Shown in pieces: positions 9,302 to 18,441 of a stretch of 64,000 bases of DNA (position 1 is its first letter; the number at the start of each line of letters is the position of its first letter). Source of the DNA: Piscinibacter lacus (GTDB taxonomy: Bacteria; Pseudomonadota; Gammaproteobacteria; Burkholderiales; Burkholderiaceae_C). The notes under the pieces were generated by a model. It searched no databases and was not told where the DNA came from. It worked only from the letters and a program-made list of their open reading frames with translations. Location: the NCBI RefSeq assembly GCF_016735685.1, contig NZ_JAERRA010000001.1, positions 1,054,001-1,118,000 of the forward strand, given 5' to 3'. A program made the translations under genes and the position numbers.

Positions 9302-10099
9302 ATGCCCGCTTTGCCGCCCTTCCTGATGCGCCGCCCCCTCGCGGCGGCCCTGCTCGCGGCCGCGGGCCTGCTGGCGGCTGCCAGCCTGATGCCCCCGCCG
9401 GCCCACGCCCAGGCCCAGGCGGCCGCGGCGGTCGACCCCGAAGTCGACAAGCGCATCCGCAAGGTGCTGGCCGAGCGCCTGCCCAACCTGCCGCGCATCG
9501 ACGAGATCCGTGCCACGCCCATCGCCGGCCTCTATGAGCTGCGCATCGGCAGCGACCTGGTCTACGGTGATGCCAGCGGCCAGTACCTGGTGCAGGGCCA
9601 GATCATCGAGACGGCCAACCGCCGCAACCTGACCGAGGAGCGCATCAACAAGCTCACGGCGATCGATTTCGCCAGCCTGCCGCTGAAGGACGCAATCGTC
9701 TGGAAGACCGGCACCGGCAAGCGCCGCATCGCCGTCTTCAGCGACCCGAACTGCGGCTACTGCAAGCGTTTCGAGGCCGAGCTGAGCAAGGCCAAGGACC
9801 TGACTGTCTACACCTTCCTGATGCCCATCCTCAGCGAGGACTCGGCCGCCAAGTCCAAGGCCATCTGGTGCGCCAAGGACAGCACTGCAAGCTGGCGCGG
9901 CTGGATGCTCGACGGCATGAACCCGGCCAAGGCCGCGGCCGACTGCGCGAACCCCATCGAGCGCAACCTCGAACTGGGCCGCAAGCTCAAGGTCAACGGC
10001 ACGCCGGCCATCGTCTTCGAGGACGGCAGCCGGGTGCCGGGCATGGTGCCCGCGGCCGAGCTGGAGCGTCGCCTGGCCGAAGTCGCCAAGGGCGGCTGA
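9302..10099 (+). CDS. dsbC: DsbC/DsbG-type periplasmic thiol:disulfide interchange protein
   Basis: Periplasmic disulfide isomerase. A Sec signal peptide ends at about residue 36 (PAHA|QAQ), followed by the DsbC dimerization domain and a thioredoxin-fold domain with the active site C151-G-Y-C154 and a cis-Pro loop (NGTPAIVFEDG). Two more cysteines (in IWCAKD and ADCAN) match the structural disulfide of DsbC. At 265 aa the length is normal. Likely clients include the cysteine-rich TadE/G-like protein and the c-type cytochromes encoded further along the window, though this is inference from co-residence only. Confidence 0.92.
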   Translation: MPALPPFLMRRPLAAALLAAAGLLAAASLMPPPAHAQAQAAAAVDPEVDKRIRKVLAERLPNLPRIDEIRATPIAGLYELRIGSDLVYGDASGQYLVQGQIIETANRRNLTEERINKLTAIDFASLPLKDAIVWKTGTGKRRIAVFSDPNCGYCKRFEAELSKAKDLTVYTFLMPILSEDSAAKSKAIWCAKDSTASWRGWMLDGMNPAKAAADCANPIERNLELGRKLKVNGTPAIVFEDGSRVPGMVPAAELERRLAEVAKGG

Positions 10100-10174
10100 G
10101 CCCCGGGCCGGGCGGCCCGGCCGCCAAGCCCCGGCGCGGGCAGGGCGGCCGGGGCCTGCCTAGACTGCGGCGCG

Positions 10175-11548
10175 ATGAGCATCGCCCCCGCGTCCCCCGA
10201 CGGCCCCGAAGCCGCATCCGAAGCCTGGGCCCCCGGCCCGGCCGACCTCACCACCCTGCGGGTCGCCGGCATCCCTGCCGCGCTGCACCGCTTCCCGCCC
10301 AGCGCCCAAGCCGCCTGGGCCCGGCTGGCCGAGCTGAAGCCCGCCAGCTATGCGCGCAGCCGCAATGCGCTGGACGGCGCGGTCTCCGGCCTCTCGCCCT
10401 ATTTCGCCCACGGCCTGATCGAGCCGGGCGCCGCCCTGGCCGCCCTGGCCGCACGCCACCGCATCGGCTACGAGGACAAGCTGGTCTTCGAATTCGGCTG
10501 GCGCGCCTTCTTCCACCATGTGCGGGCGCGGCGCCGCGACGCCATCCTCGACACCCTGCGGCCCGAGGGCCTGCCCGCCGGCCCGGCCGCCTACCGCGCC
10601 CGCCTGCCCGACGATGTGCTGGAAGCGCGCAGCGGCGTGCCGGCGATCGACCAGGCGGTGCGCGTGCTCTATGCCAGCGGCTACCTGCACAACCATGCCC
10701 GCATGTGGCTGGCCAGCTACCTGGTGCACCTGCGCAAGGTCGATTGGCGGGTCGCCGCCGACTGGCTCTACGGCCACCTGCTCGACGGCGACCTGGCCTG
10801 CAACCACCTGAGCTGGCAGTGGGTGGCGGGCAGCTTCTCGTCCAAGCCCTACCTCTTCAATGCCGACAATGTGGCGCGCTATGCGCCGGTCGCGGCCTCG
10901 CGCACCTGGCGCTCGGCCGGCACGCTGATCGACCGCAGCTACGAGGCGCTGGAGCAGCTCGCCCGCCAGGGCCGCGCCAGCGGGCCCGAGCCCGGCGCGC
11001 ATCCGGCGGTCGAGCCGCCCGGGCTCTGGGCCGAGCCGCCCGCTGAAGCCCTGGCCGGCCTGCCCCGGCTCGACGACCCGGCCGAACTCGGCGCGGCGAC
11101 GGCCGCGCTGGACCTGGTCCACCCCTGGGCCCTGGGCGAGCCGCCGGCCGGCGCCCGCCCGCAGCGCCTGGGCCTGGTGCATCTGCCCGCGCATGCGGCC
11201 CGGCCCTGGTCGGCGCGGCGCTGGGCCTGGGTGCTGGCGCGCATGGCGGCGGTCTGCGACCGGGTCTGGATCGACGATGCCGCGCCCCTGCTGCAAAGCC
11301 TGCGCGCCCAGGGCCGGCCGCTGCGCGCCGCGCCGGCCCCCGAGTCAGGCTACGCCAGGCTGCTGGCCGGCCTGGCGGCCCCGCCGGCGCCGCCGCCGCT
11401 GTTCGCCGACCCGGCCGGCTCCTGCACCTCCTTCAGCCGCTGGTATGCGCAGAGCCAGGCCCTGGCCCCGCATCTGGAGGATCGGCTGCGGCCCTGGGCC
11501 GCAGCGGGGGCCGCCGGCTTGGGCACACTGTCGCTGTTTCCGGGCTGA
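10175..11548 (+). CDS. Photolyase/cryptochrome-like FAD-domain protein lacking the N-terminal antenna domain
   Basis: The first ~260 residues are the helical FAD-binding domain of the photolyase/cryptochrome family: RNALDGAVSGLSPYFAHG, then FEFGWRAFFHHV, then HNHARMWLASYLVHL, then DGDLACNHLSWQW. The Asn after DGDLA and the Trp residues of the electron-transfer chain region are kept. What is missing is the N-terminal alpha/beta domain that binds the light-harvesting cofactor: only about 45 residues precede the FAD domain. Instead there is an unrelated-looking C-terminal region (about 290-457) of unknown role. It may repair DNA or be a light sensor; the family suggests a blue-light FAD protein and nothing more precise is safe. 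Confidence 0.75.
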   Translation: MSIAPASPDGPEAASEAWAPGPADLTTLRVAGIPAALHRFPPSAQAAWARLAELKPASYARSRNALDGAVSGLSPYFAHGLIEPGAALAALAARHRIGYEDKLVFEFGWRAFFHHVRARRRDAILDTLRPEGLPAGPAAYRARLPDDVLEARSGVPAIDQAVRVLYASGYLHNHARMWLASYLVHLRKVDWRVAADWLYGHLLDGDLACNHLSWQWVAGSFSSKPYLFNADNVARYAPVAASRTWRSAGTLIDRSYEALEQLARQGRASGPEPGAHPAVEPPGLWAEPPAEALAGLPRLDDPAELGAATAALDLVHPWALGEPPAGARPQRLGLVHLPAHAARPWSARRWAWVLARMAAVCDRVWIDDAAPLLQSLRAQGRPLRAAPAPESGYARLLAGLAAPPAPPPLFADPAGSCTSFSRWYAQSQALAPHLEDRLRPWAAAGAAGLGTLSLFPG

Positions 11549-11587
11549 GGCCCGGTTCTTCCCGCCTGCTGCCGCCCACCCGCCACC

Positions 11588-12049
11588 ATGTCCGCGCCTT
11601 CCTCCGCCCCCGACGCTGCCGGCCCCGTGCCCCTGCTGGCCACCCGCCTGGGCCTGGCCGGCCTGCTGCCCTTCGTGCTGGGGGCCGCGCTGGTCTGGAT
11701 CGTCAACGAGGAGGCCCATCCCTATGTGGTCGATGCCCTGGCCGGCTATGCCGCGCTGATCGCCAGCTTCCTTGGCGGCCTGCACTGGGGCCTGGCCATG
11801 CGCCTGCCCGAAGGGCCGCTGCGCGTGGCCCGGCTGCGCTGGGCGGTGTTGCCTTCCCTGATCGCCTGGATCGGGCTGACCATGCCGGCCTATGCCGGCC
11901 TGGTGGTGCTGGGCGGGCTGCTGATCGCCTGCTACCTGGTGGACCGCCGCAGCTACCCCGCCCTGGGCCTGGCGCCCTGGCTGACGCTGCGCTTCCGGCT
12001 CAGCACCGTGGCCGCCCTGAGCTGCTTCCTGGCCGCGGCCGGCAGTTGA
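11588..12049 (+). CDS. DUF3429 integral membrane protein
   Basis: Small membrane protein of 153 aa with four or five hydrophobic helices. It shows the DUF3429 (TMEM69-like) signature GLAGLLPF near residue 22 and FLGGLHWGLAM near 61. No function is established for the family. It follows the photolyase-like gene by 39 bp and precedes the M61 peptidase gene by 40 bp, so it may be in one transcript with them, but the products have no evident common job. Confidence 0.8.
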   Translation: MSAPSSAPDAAGPVPLLATRLGLAGLLPFVLGAALVWIVNEEAHPYVVDALAGYAALIASFLGGLHWGLAMRLPEGPLRVARLRWAVLPSLIAWIGLTMPAYAGLVVLGGLLIACYLVDRRSYPALGLAPWLTLRFRLSTVAALSCFLAAAGS

Positions 12050-12089
12050 GCTTCTTTTCCTTGCCGGGGCGCCCGCCGCGCCCGCGACG

Positions 12090-13913
12090 ATGATCCGCTA
12101 CCGCATCGAGCTGCCCCAGCCCGCCAGCCACCAGTTCCACATCACGCTCACTGTGCCGCAGCCGGCGGAGGCTCAGGTGCTGAGCCTGCCGGTCTGGATC
12201 CCCGGCAGCTACCTGGTGCGCGAGTTCGCCCGCCACCTGCACAGCCTGCAGGCCGAACAGGGCGGCCAGCCCTGCGAGATCGTCTGGCGCGACAAGGCGA
12301 GCTGGACGGTGCACTGCCGCGGCCGCGGCGCCCTGACCCTGCGCTACCAGGCCCATGCCCTGGACCCCTCGGTGCGCGCGGCCTGGCTCGACGCGCAGCG
12401 CGGCTTCTTCAATGCCAGCAGCCTCTGCCTGCGCGTGCACGGCCGCGAGGCCGAGGCCCAGGCCCTGCAGCTCGGCCCGCTGCCGCGCGGCTGGCAGGTC
12501 GCCACCGCCATGCGCCCGGCCGCCGGCCAGGGCGAGTCGCCGCGCCGCTTCGAGGCGGCCGACTACGACGAGCTGCTCGACCATCCCTTCGAGCTCGGCC
12601 CCTTCTGGTCGGGCGGCTTCCGCGCCCAGGGCGTGCCGCACCGCTTCGTCGTCAGCGGTGCGCCGCCGGGCTTCGACGGCGAACGCCTGCTGGCCATGAC
12701 GCAGCAGATCTGCGAGGCGCAGATCGCCTTCTGGCATGCCGAGACCGATGCCCGCGGCCGCCGCCGCGTGAAGAAGCCGCCCTTCGAGCACTACGTGTTC
12801 ATGCTGCACGCCAGCGACGAGGGCTACGGCGGCCTGGAGCACCGCGCCAGCACGGCCCTGGCCTGCGGCCGGCGCGACCTGCCGCGCCGCGCCCTGGTCG
12901 ATGTGGAGGGCGCCCCCGGCGCCGGGGGCCCCAGCGAGGGCCTGACCCAGCTCCTCGGCCTGATCAGCCACGAGTACTTCCACACCTGGAACGTCAAGCG
13001 CCTCAAGCCCGCGCCCTATGTGGCCTACGACTACGCGCGCGAGCAGCCGACCGAGCTGCTGTGGTTCTTCGAGGGCTTCACCAGCTACTACGACGACCTC
13101 TTCCTGGTGCGCGCCGGCCTGATCGACGAGGCCAGCTACGTCAAGGGCCTGGCCCGCACGATCAACCAGGTGCTGGCCACCCCGGGCCGGCAGATCAGCA
13201 GCGTCGCCCAGGCCAGCCTGGATGCCTGGATCAAGTACTACCGGCCCGACGAGAACACCGTCAACGCGACGGTCAGCTACTACACCAAGGGCGCGCTCGT
13301 GGCCCTGGCCCTGGACCTGACGCTGCGCCGCGAAGGCCGCGGCACGCTCGACACCCTGATGCGCCGTCTGTGGATCGCCACCGGCTGCGGTACGGCCGAC
13401 TCGACCCGCGAAGGCGCGCTCGACGAAGCCCTGCTGCGCCGCGAGCTGGCGGCCGTGGCCGGCCGCTCGATGGATGCCGAGCTGGACGCCTGGGTCCACG
13501 GCCGCGGCGAGCTGCCGCTGCCGAGCCTGCTGGGCAGCGTCGGCCTGGGCTGGTCCGAGGACGCGCCGACCCCGGCCCAGCGCCTGGGTGCGCGGCTCAG
13601 CGAGTCGGGCGGCCAGCTCAAACTGGCCAGCGTCTTGCGCGGCGGCGCCGCCGCGGCGGCTGGTCTGGCGCCGGGCGACGAGTTGCTCGCCGTCGACGGC
13701 TGGCGCCTGGGCAAGGCCGAGGACCTGGCCCTCTACGGCGCCTTCCACGGCCCGCGCCGCCTGCTGGCCGCCCGCGACCGTCGTCTGCTGGAGCTGCAGC
13801 TCGATGCCAGCGGCCCGGTGCAGTCCAGCGTCAAGCTCAGCCCGCGCAGCGACGCGCCCGAAGCCGCCCGCGCCCGCCGCGAGGCCTGGCTGGGCCGCGA
13901 CGGCGGCCGGTGA
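12090..13913 (+). CDS. M61-family metallopeptidase with PDZ domain
   Basis: Zinc aminopeptidase of the M61 (glycyl aminopeptidase) family. The N-terminal beta domain is followed by the catalytic motif HEYFHTWNVKRLKP, with the zinc-binding HExxH at 294-298 and the second-shell EGFTSYYDD about 40 residues on. The C-terminal ~90 residues form a PDZ-like domain (LASVLRGGAAAAAGLAPGDELLAVDG). At 607 aa it has family-typical length. No clear signal peptide is seen, so it is probably cytoplasmic. Its stop codon overlaps the GTG start of the next gene (GTGA), showing translational coupling to the DUF3108 protein. Confidence 0.92.
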   Translation: MIRYRIELPQPASHQFHITLTVPQPAEAQVLSLPVWIPGSYLVREFARHLHSLQAEQGGQPCEIVWRDKASWTVHCRGRGALTLRYQAHALDPSVRAAWLDAQRGFFNASSLCLRVHGREAEAQALQLGPLPRGWQVATAMRPAAGQGESPRRFEAADYDELLDHPFELGPFWSGGFRAQGVPHRFVVSGAPPGFDGERLLAMTQQICEAQIAFWHAETDARGRRRVKKPPFEHYVFMLHASDEGYGGLEHRASTALACGRRDLPRRALVDVEGAPGAGGPSEGLTQLLGLISHEYFHTWNVKRLKPAPYVAYDYAREQPTELLWFFEGFTSYYDDLFLVRAGLIDEASYVKGLARTINQVLATPGRQISSVAQASLDAWIKYYRPDENTVNATVSYYTKGALVALALDLTLRREGRGTLDTLMRRLWIATGCGTADSTREGALDEALLRRELAAVAGRSMDAELDAWVHGRGELPLPSLLGSVGLGWSEDAPTPAQRLGARLSESGGQLKLASVLRGGAAAAAGLAPGDELLAVDGWRLGKAEDLALYGAFHGPRRLLAARDRRLLELQLDASGPVQSSVKLSPRSDAPEAARARREAWLGRDGGR

Positions 13914-15301
13914 GCCCGCGCCCGCGCCGCCGCGGCCTGCTGCTCCTGGCCGCCTGCGTGCTGCTGGTCCACGGGCTCTTGCTCGACGGCCTGGCCATGC
14001 TGCTGCCGGCCGGTGCAGCGGCCCCGCTGGCGCGGATGGAAGCCGACTTCATCACCGCCCTGCGGCCTGCCGAGCCGGTGACGCCGCCGCAGGCCCCCGC
14101 GCCGCCCGCGCCGTCCCCGTCCCCGGCCCCTCCGCCGCCGCCCGAGCCGGCGGCCAGCCGCCCCCTGCCGCCCGAGCCGCCGGCCAGCGCGCCTGCCCCG
14201 CTGCCGGCCTTGGCGCTGGCCCCGGATCCCGAACCGGACCCGGACGACCTTGCGGACCCGGCGCCCGCCGAGGCCCTGGCCGCAGGCGCGGCCGCGCCAC
14301 CGGCCCACGATCCGGCCGGCCCGCCCGAGCCGCTGGCCGAAGCCCACGTCTCCCCGGGAAGTGCGCCGCCCGGCGAGCCCGCCCCGCCCGCCTCGGCAGC
14401 AGTTGCCGGAGCCGCGGCAGCAGGCCGACCGACAGACCGCGCCCCGTCCGCGTCGGACCCGGCCGCGGCCGATGCCGGGCCGGCGCGCGTCCCCGCCCCG
14501 GCATCCGGCCCCGCGCAGGCCGGGCCGCTTGCGGTCGCCGCGGGCGAGGTCGAAGGCGAGCTGGTCGACGAGGAACTGCGCATCGACGGCTTCGCCTGGC
14601 CGGCCTCCACCGAGATCCGCTACCGCCTGAGCGGCGAGGTGCGCGGCGAGGTGCAGGGCAGCGCCGCCGTGCGCTGGCTGCGCGAGGGCCGGCGCTACCA
14701 GGTGCATCTGGACGTGATCGTGGGCCCCAGCTTCGCGCCCCTCTTGCAGCGCCGCACGACCAGCGCCGGCCGCATCACGGCCGCCGGCCTGGTGCCCGAG
14801 CAGTACGAGGAACGCAACCGCATCGCCTTCGCGCCCGAGCGCCGCGCGCGGCTGGACTTCGCCCCCGGCCGCGTCACCCTGCCCACCGGCCGGCAGGTCG
14901 AGGTGCCGGCCGATGTGCAGGACAGCGCCAGCCAGTTCATCCAGCTTGCGTGGCGCTTTGCCCGCCAGGCCCGGGCCCTGGCGCCGGGCGATGCCGTCGA
15001 CCTGACCCTGGCCCTGCCGCGCCGGGTCGACGGCTGGACCTATGACGTGGTCGGCCTGGAGCCGGTCGATACGCCCGAAGGCCCGGTGCCCGCCTGGCAC
15101 CTGCGGCCGCGCCGGGCCGGCGAGCCCAGCACCTATGCCATCGAGGCCTGGCTGGCGCCCTCGCTGCGCTGGATGCCGGTGCGCATGCGCGTCACCGACG
15201 GCCGCGGCAGCCGGCTGGAGCTGGAGCTGGAAAGCCTGCCGCGCCAGGCCCGGAGCCCCGCCCGCCCGGCGGCCAGCGCGCCGGCCCAGCCGCTACAGTG
15301 A
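13910..15301 (+). CDS. DUF3108 domain envelope protein with Pro/Ala-rich linker
   Basis: 463-residue protein with one N-terminal membrane helix (about 9-28), a Pro/Ala/Glu-rich linker of about 160 residues and a C-terminal DUF3108 domain (about 215-445; starts around [19 protein letters not shown], ends at LELELESLP). Such proteins are thought to be periplasmic, with a lipocalin-like barrel, but no function is established. GTG 13910 overlaps the M61 stop by 4 bases, and translation from it gives a sensible membrane anchor, so this start is preferred to the long upstream extension. The pairing M61-DUF3108 suggests a common envelope role, as inference. Confidence 0.82.
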   Translation: MSPRPRRRGLLLLAACVLLVHGLLLDGLAMLLPAGAAAPLARMEADFITALRPAEPVTPPQAPAPPAPSPSPAPPPPPEPAASRPLPPEPPASAPAPLPALALAPDPEPDPDDLADPAPAEALAAGAAAPPAHDPAGPPEPLAEAHVSPGSAPPGEPAPPASAAVAGAAAAGRPTDRAPSASDPAAADAGPARVPAPASGPAQAGPLAVAAGEVEGELVDEELRIDGFAWPASTEIRYRLSGEVRGEVQGSAAVRWLREGRRYQVHLDVIVGPSFAPLLQRRTTSAGRITAAGLVPEQYEERNRIAFAPERRARLDFAPGRVTLPTGRQVEVPADVQDSASQFIQLAWRFARQARALAPGDAVDLTLALPRRVDGWTYDVVGLEPVDTPEGPVPAWHLRPRRAGEPSTYAIEAWLAPSLRWMPVRMRVTDGRGSRLELELESLPRQARSPARPAASAPAQPLQ

Positions 15302-15345
15302 AGGCTTCCGGCCCGCCCCGGGCCGCCGCCTTGCCGCTGCTTGCC

Positions 15346-16161
15346 ATGTCTGTCGCCTTCCCCCGCTTCGATCCCGCCCCGCAGCATCTGCTGCTCGACC
15401 GCCGCGGCAGCGCGCCGCTGGCCACCGCCTGGATCACCCTGAACCGCCCGGCCGCGCTGAATGCGCTGAACGATGCGCTGATGGACGAGCTGGGCGCCGC
15501 GCTGCTGCAAGCCGATGCCGACGAGGGCATCGGCTGCATCGTCATCACCGGCAGCGAGAAGGCCTTTGCCGCCGGCGCCGACATCGGCGTGATGGCCGGC
15601 CTGGGCTATGCCGATGCAGTCCGCGGCGACTTCATCACCCGCAACTGGGAGACGATCCGCCGCATCCGCAAGCCCGTCATCGCCGCCGTGGCCGGCCATG
15701 CCCTGGGCGGGGGCTGCGAGCTGGCGATGATGTGCGACCTGATCATCGCGGCCGACACCGCGCAGTTCGGCCAGCCCGAGATCAAGCTCGGCATCATCCC
15801 CGGCGCCGGCGGCACGCAGCGCCTGCCGCGCGCCGTGGGCAAGGCCAAGGCCATGGACATGGTGCTGACCGCCCGCACGATCGGCGCCGAAGAGGCCGAG
15901 CGCGCAGGCCTCGTCGCCCGCCTGGTGCCGGCCGCCAGCCTGCTGGACGAGGCGCAGAAGGCCGCCGACGCGATCGGCCGCCAGCCCTTGCTGTCCATCC
16001 TGGCCGCCAAGGACTGCGTGAACCGCGCCTTCGAAGGCCCGCTGGCCGAGGGCATCGCCTACGAGCGCCGCCAGTTCCACGCCATGTTCGCGACCGAGGA
16101 CCAGAAGGAAGGCATGGCCGCCTTTCTGGCCAAGCGCAAGCCGGTCTTCAAGCACCGCTGA
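15346..16161 (+). CDS. Enoyl-CoA hydratase (crotonase family)
   Basis: Cytoplasmic hydratase that adds water across 2-enoyl-CoA in beta-oxidation or aromatic degradation. The oxyanion-hole segment AAGADIGVM and [12 protein letters not shown] are present, and the two catalytic glutamates are seen 20 residues apart as in active crotonases: E125 (GGGCE) and E145 ([14 protein letters not shown]). At 271 aa it is of normal length, close to PaaF/EchA enzymes. I use ATG 15346; an in-frame GTG at 15298 overlapping the previous stop would add 16 uncharacteristic residues. Substrate preference cannot be read from sequence. Confidence 0.93.
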   Translation: MSVAFPRFDPAPQHLLLDRRGSAPLATAWITLNRPAALNALNDALMDELGAALLQADADEGIGCIVITGSEKAFAAGADIGVMAGLGYADAVRGDFITRNWETIRRIRKPVIAAVAGHALGGGCELAMMCDLIIAADTAQFGQPEIKLGIIPGAGGTQRLPRAVGKAKAMDMVLTARTIGAEEAERAGLVARLVPAASLLDEAQKAADAIGRQPLLSILAAKDCVNRAFEGPLAEGIAYERRQFHAMFATEDQKEGMAAFLAKRKPVFKHR

Positions 16162-16164
16162 AGC

Positions 16165-16182
16165 GGCCGGCTGCGACCGGCC
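16165..16182. terminator. Hairpin between convergent genes
   Basis: GGCCGG (16165-16170) pairs with CCGGCC (16177-16182) in the 41-bp gap between the enoyl-CoA hydratase and the transporter gene, which end head-on. No T-run follows on either strand, so this is only a possible bidirectional terminator. Confidence 0.35.
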
Positions 16183-16202
16183 GGGGGCGAAGGGCGGTGC
16201 CC

Positions 16203-17327
16203 TCAGCCTCCGCAGACCACGGCGGCCTGCTCCAGCCGCCAGGAGAGGTAGCGCCAGGACGCATAGGAGCCGATCGCGAAGCCGGCCAGCGCCAGGGGCG
16301 CACCCAGCGTCAGCAGCGACAGGCCGGTCAGGCCCTGGCCGAAGGTGCAGCCCACGGCCAGCACGCCGCCGAAGCCCATCAGCACGGCCCCGATCAGGTG
16401 GTGGGCGGTGTCGCCCACGCCGGCAAAGCTTTCCCAGCGGAATTCGCGGCGCAGCAGGGCGCTGGCCGTGCTGCCCAGCAGGGTGCCCAGCACCAGGGCG
16501 ATGCCGAAGTTCAGCACGGTGTTCTGGTCCGAGGCCAGCTCGGCATAGCCCAGGGTGGCGCCCACCGGGGCGACGAAGCTCAGGCCCTCGGGCCGGCGGC
16601 TGGCGGTGCCGAGCCAGGCCGCTTCCAGCGTCTCGGGGTGTTCGGGCAGGTGGCCGATCAGGCCGGTCGTGACCCAGGCGGCGACGATGAGCAGGCCGAC
16701 GACCACGCCGCCGATCCACTGCGCCGCGCTCAGGTGGGCGCGGCCGCGCAGGATCCACAGCCCGCCGACCACCAACAGCAGGGCGACCAGGCCCAGGCGC
16801 AGCGTGTCGACCGGAAGCTCCAGGCCCGCGGCCAGCAGGCGCGGCAGGTCGGCCTGGGGCAGTTCGATGGCGACCCGGTCGAGACCGTCGACCCGCAGGC
16901 CGGCGAAGGCGCCGCGCAAGCTCATCTGCGCGCTCACCGCCAGCACCACCAGTACGACCAGCGAGCGCAGGCTGCCGGCCCCGGCTCGCACCAGCGAGCG
17001 GGTGGCGCAGCCCGAGGCCAGCACCATGCCGGCGCCGAAGATCACGCCGCCCAGCAGGTGGCTCAGCCAGGTCAGCCGCGCCTGGTAGTAGATGGCGGCA
17101 TCGAGCTGCAAGAGGCCCGCGGCCAGCAGGCCCTGGGTGCCGGCCAGGGCCACCAGGGCGGCCAGCAACCACATGCGCATGCGGCTGCCTTCGCCGAAGG
17201 TGTAGAGGTCGGTCAGCGCGCCCATGGTGCAGAAGCGCGACCACTGCCCCACGGCGCCGAGCCCCAGGCCGATCAGCCCGCCGAGGGCAAGCACGCGGAA
17301 GGTGAGGGCGGCGACGTCGGGATCCAT
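16203..17327 (-). CDS. soxT: YeeE/YedE (SoxT-like) thiosulfate/sulfur-compound transporter
   Basis: Inner-membrane protein of 374 aa with about nine to ten hydrophobic helices and two internally similar halves. The conserved cysteine motifs of the YeeE/YedE (TsuA, SoxT) family are visible: SRFCTMG near residue 34, ASGCATR near 105, and AVGCTFGQG near 327. In characterised homologues these cysteines pass thiosulfate or sulfane sulfur through the membrane. It is the last gene of the minus-strand sox run, 128 bp after the small cytochrome c, which supports a role in moving sulfur into the cytoplasm, perhaps for signalling to SoxR. The SoxT name rests on context and family. Confidence 0.82.
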   Translation of the reverse strand: MDPDVAALTFRVLALGGLIGLGLGAVGQWSRFCTMGALTDLYTFGEGSRMRMWLLAALVALAGTQGLLAAGLLQLDAAIYYQARLTWLSHLLGGVIFGAGMVLASGCATRSLVRAGAGSLRSLVVLVVLAVSAQMSLRGAFAGLRVDGLDRVAIELPQADLPRLLAAGLELPVDTLRLGLVALLLVVGGLWILRGRAHLSAAQWIGGVVVGLLIVAAWVTTGLIGHLPEHPETLEAAWLGTASRRPEGLSFVAPVGATLGYAELASDQNTVLNFGIALVLGTLLGSTASALLRREFRWESFAGVGDTAHHLIGAVLMGFGGVLAVGCTFGQGLTGLSLLTLGAPLALAGFAIGSYASWRYLSWRLEQAAVVCGG

Positions 17328-17369
17328 GGGGCGCTCGAAGGCAGGCGGGGCGTGAGGGCCGCGATTCTA

Positions 17370-17406
17370 GGGGGGCGCCCCCCGCTGTCTGGCCGGCCGG
17401 CCGGCC
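17370..17406. repeat. Two perfect GC palindromes in the spacer before the soxT-like gene
   Basis: GGGGGGCGCCCCCC (17370-17383) and a four-fold GGCC run (17391-17406) are each perfect palindromes of 14 and 16 bp. They fall in the 128-bp spacer between the small cytochrome c gene and the soxT-like gene, which are read in the same direction, and could fold in the RNA. The remaining spacer holds no gene. Confidence 0.4.
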
Positions 17407-17455
17407 GCTCGCCGGCCCCCCCGGTCCCGCCGGGGCAGCGGCGCATCGCGCCTCG

Positions 17456-17818
17456 TCAGTCCTTGAAGCGGTAGTGCTCGAGGTTGAGCACCGCGGCGAT
17501 GGCGGTCACGTCCTCGGGGAAGAGGCTGAGGCCCAGCTCGGTGTTGCACTGCTCGACCATGCCGCGCAGGTAGCCGGCATTCGTCAGGCGCTTGCCGGGG
17601 CGGTAGATCGCATGCGGCTTGCCGCCGGTCTTCTCGGCATGGCAGGCGTCGCAGCGGTTCTCCTGGATCAGCTTGCGGCCCATGGCCAGGTCGGCGCCCT
17701 GGAAGATCGCCGGCTCGGCCCGCAGGCCGGTGCTGCCGAGCAGCAGGCCCAGCAGCAGTGCGGCTGCGGCCCGCGGCAGGCGGGGACGGACGGATGCGGA
17801 GGCAGGGGAGCGGGCCAT
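17456..17818 (-). CDS. Small periplasmic monoheme cytochrome c
   Basis: 120-residue protein with a signal peptide (about 1-34, ending GLRA|EPA) and one heme-binding motif C56-D-A-C59-H60 (ENRCDACH). It aligns with short sox-cluster cytochromes of unknown exact partner, and may shuttle electrons from the Sox system or from the neighbouring SoxH/SoxW proteins. No methionine lies in the C-terminal half, so the sixth heme ligand is unclear. It is the next-to-last gene of the sox run, 86 bp after the thioredoxin gene. Confidence 0.85.
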   Translation of the reverse strand: MARSPASASVRPRLPRAAAALLLGLLLGSTGLRAEPAIFQGADLAMGRKLIQENRCDACHAEKTGGKPHAIYRPGKRLTNAGYLRGMVEQCNTELGLSLFPEDVTAIAAVLNLEHYRFKD

Positions 17819-17904
17819 GGTCGTCCTCGGAGGGGCAAGGGCTGCAGTCTAGGCAGACCGGGTGCGCCGCAGGGGCCGGGTCCGGTCCTGACCCTGCGCG
17901 GCGC

Positions 17905-18441
17905 TCAGGCCGGGCGGTCGGCGTGGCGGATCAGCTCGGCCACGTCCTCGGCGAACATCTCGCCGGGGATCACCTCGCGCAGGCGGCCGCCACGGTCGAC
18001 GACCACCGTCAGCGGCAGCACGTCGCGGGTGCTGAACAGCGGCGCCAGGCGCTTGGCCTCCAGCGTCACCGGGAAGTCGTACTGGTTCTGGCGCAAGTAG
18101 GCCCGGGCGGCTTCGGGCCGGTCGAAGCTGGCCGTCAGCACCCGCAGCGGCTTGCCGGCCGCGGCCCGGTGCAGGGCTTGCACATTCGGGTTGTGGCGGC
18201 GGCAGAAGGGGCAGTAGCTGGCCCAGAAGACCAGCACCACGGCCTGGTCGCGCAGGGCCTGAAGGTCGAGCAGGCTGCCGTCGAGCAGGGCCAGGGGCTG
18301 CTGCGGCCAGTGGACCCGCTCGCCCCGCGCCAGCGGCTCGGGCCGTGGCGGCGTCGCGGGCGCGGCTTGCACCTGCGGGCCCGCAGGCAGCAGCAGGCTG
18401 CCCAGGCCGGCCTGCAGCAGGCGGCGGCGGGATTCACTCAT
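17905..18441 (-). CDS. soxW: SoxW-like periplasmic thioredoxin (TlpA/ResA type)
   Basis: 178-residue thioredoxin-fold protein with active site C77-P-F-C80 (WASYCPFCRR) and a cis-Pro loop (LPLTVVVDRGG). The N-terminus (SESRRRLLQAGLGSLLLP) resembles a Tat or Sec signal and is followed by PQVQA|AP, so export to the periplasm is expected. SoxW proteins keep SoxYZ cysteine in the reduced state. The start overlaps the 3' end of the SoxH-like gene by 8 bases, which shows co-translation. The SoxW name is by context; a cytochrome c maturation role is an alternative. Confidence 0.82.
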   Translation of the reverse strand: MSESRRRLLQAGLGSLLLPAGPQVQAAPATPPRPEPLARGERVHWPQQPLALLDGSLLDLQALRDQAVVLVFWASYCPFCRRHNPNVQALHRAAAGKPLRVLTASFDRPEAARAYLRQNQYDFPVTLEAKRLAPLFSTRDVLPLTVVVDRGGRLREVIPGEMFAEDVAELIRHADRPA

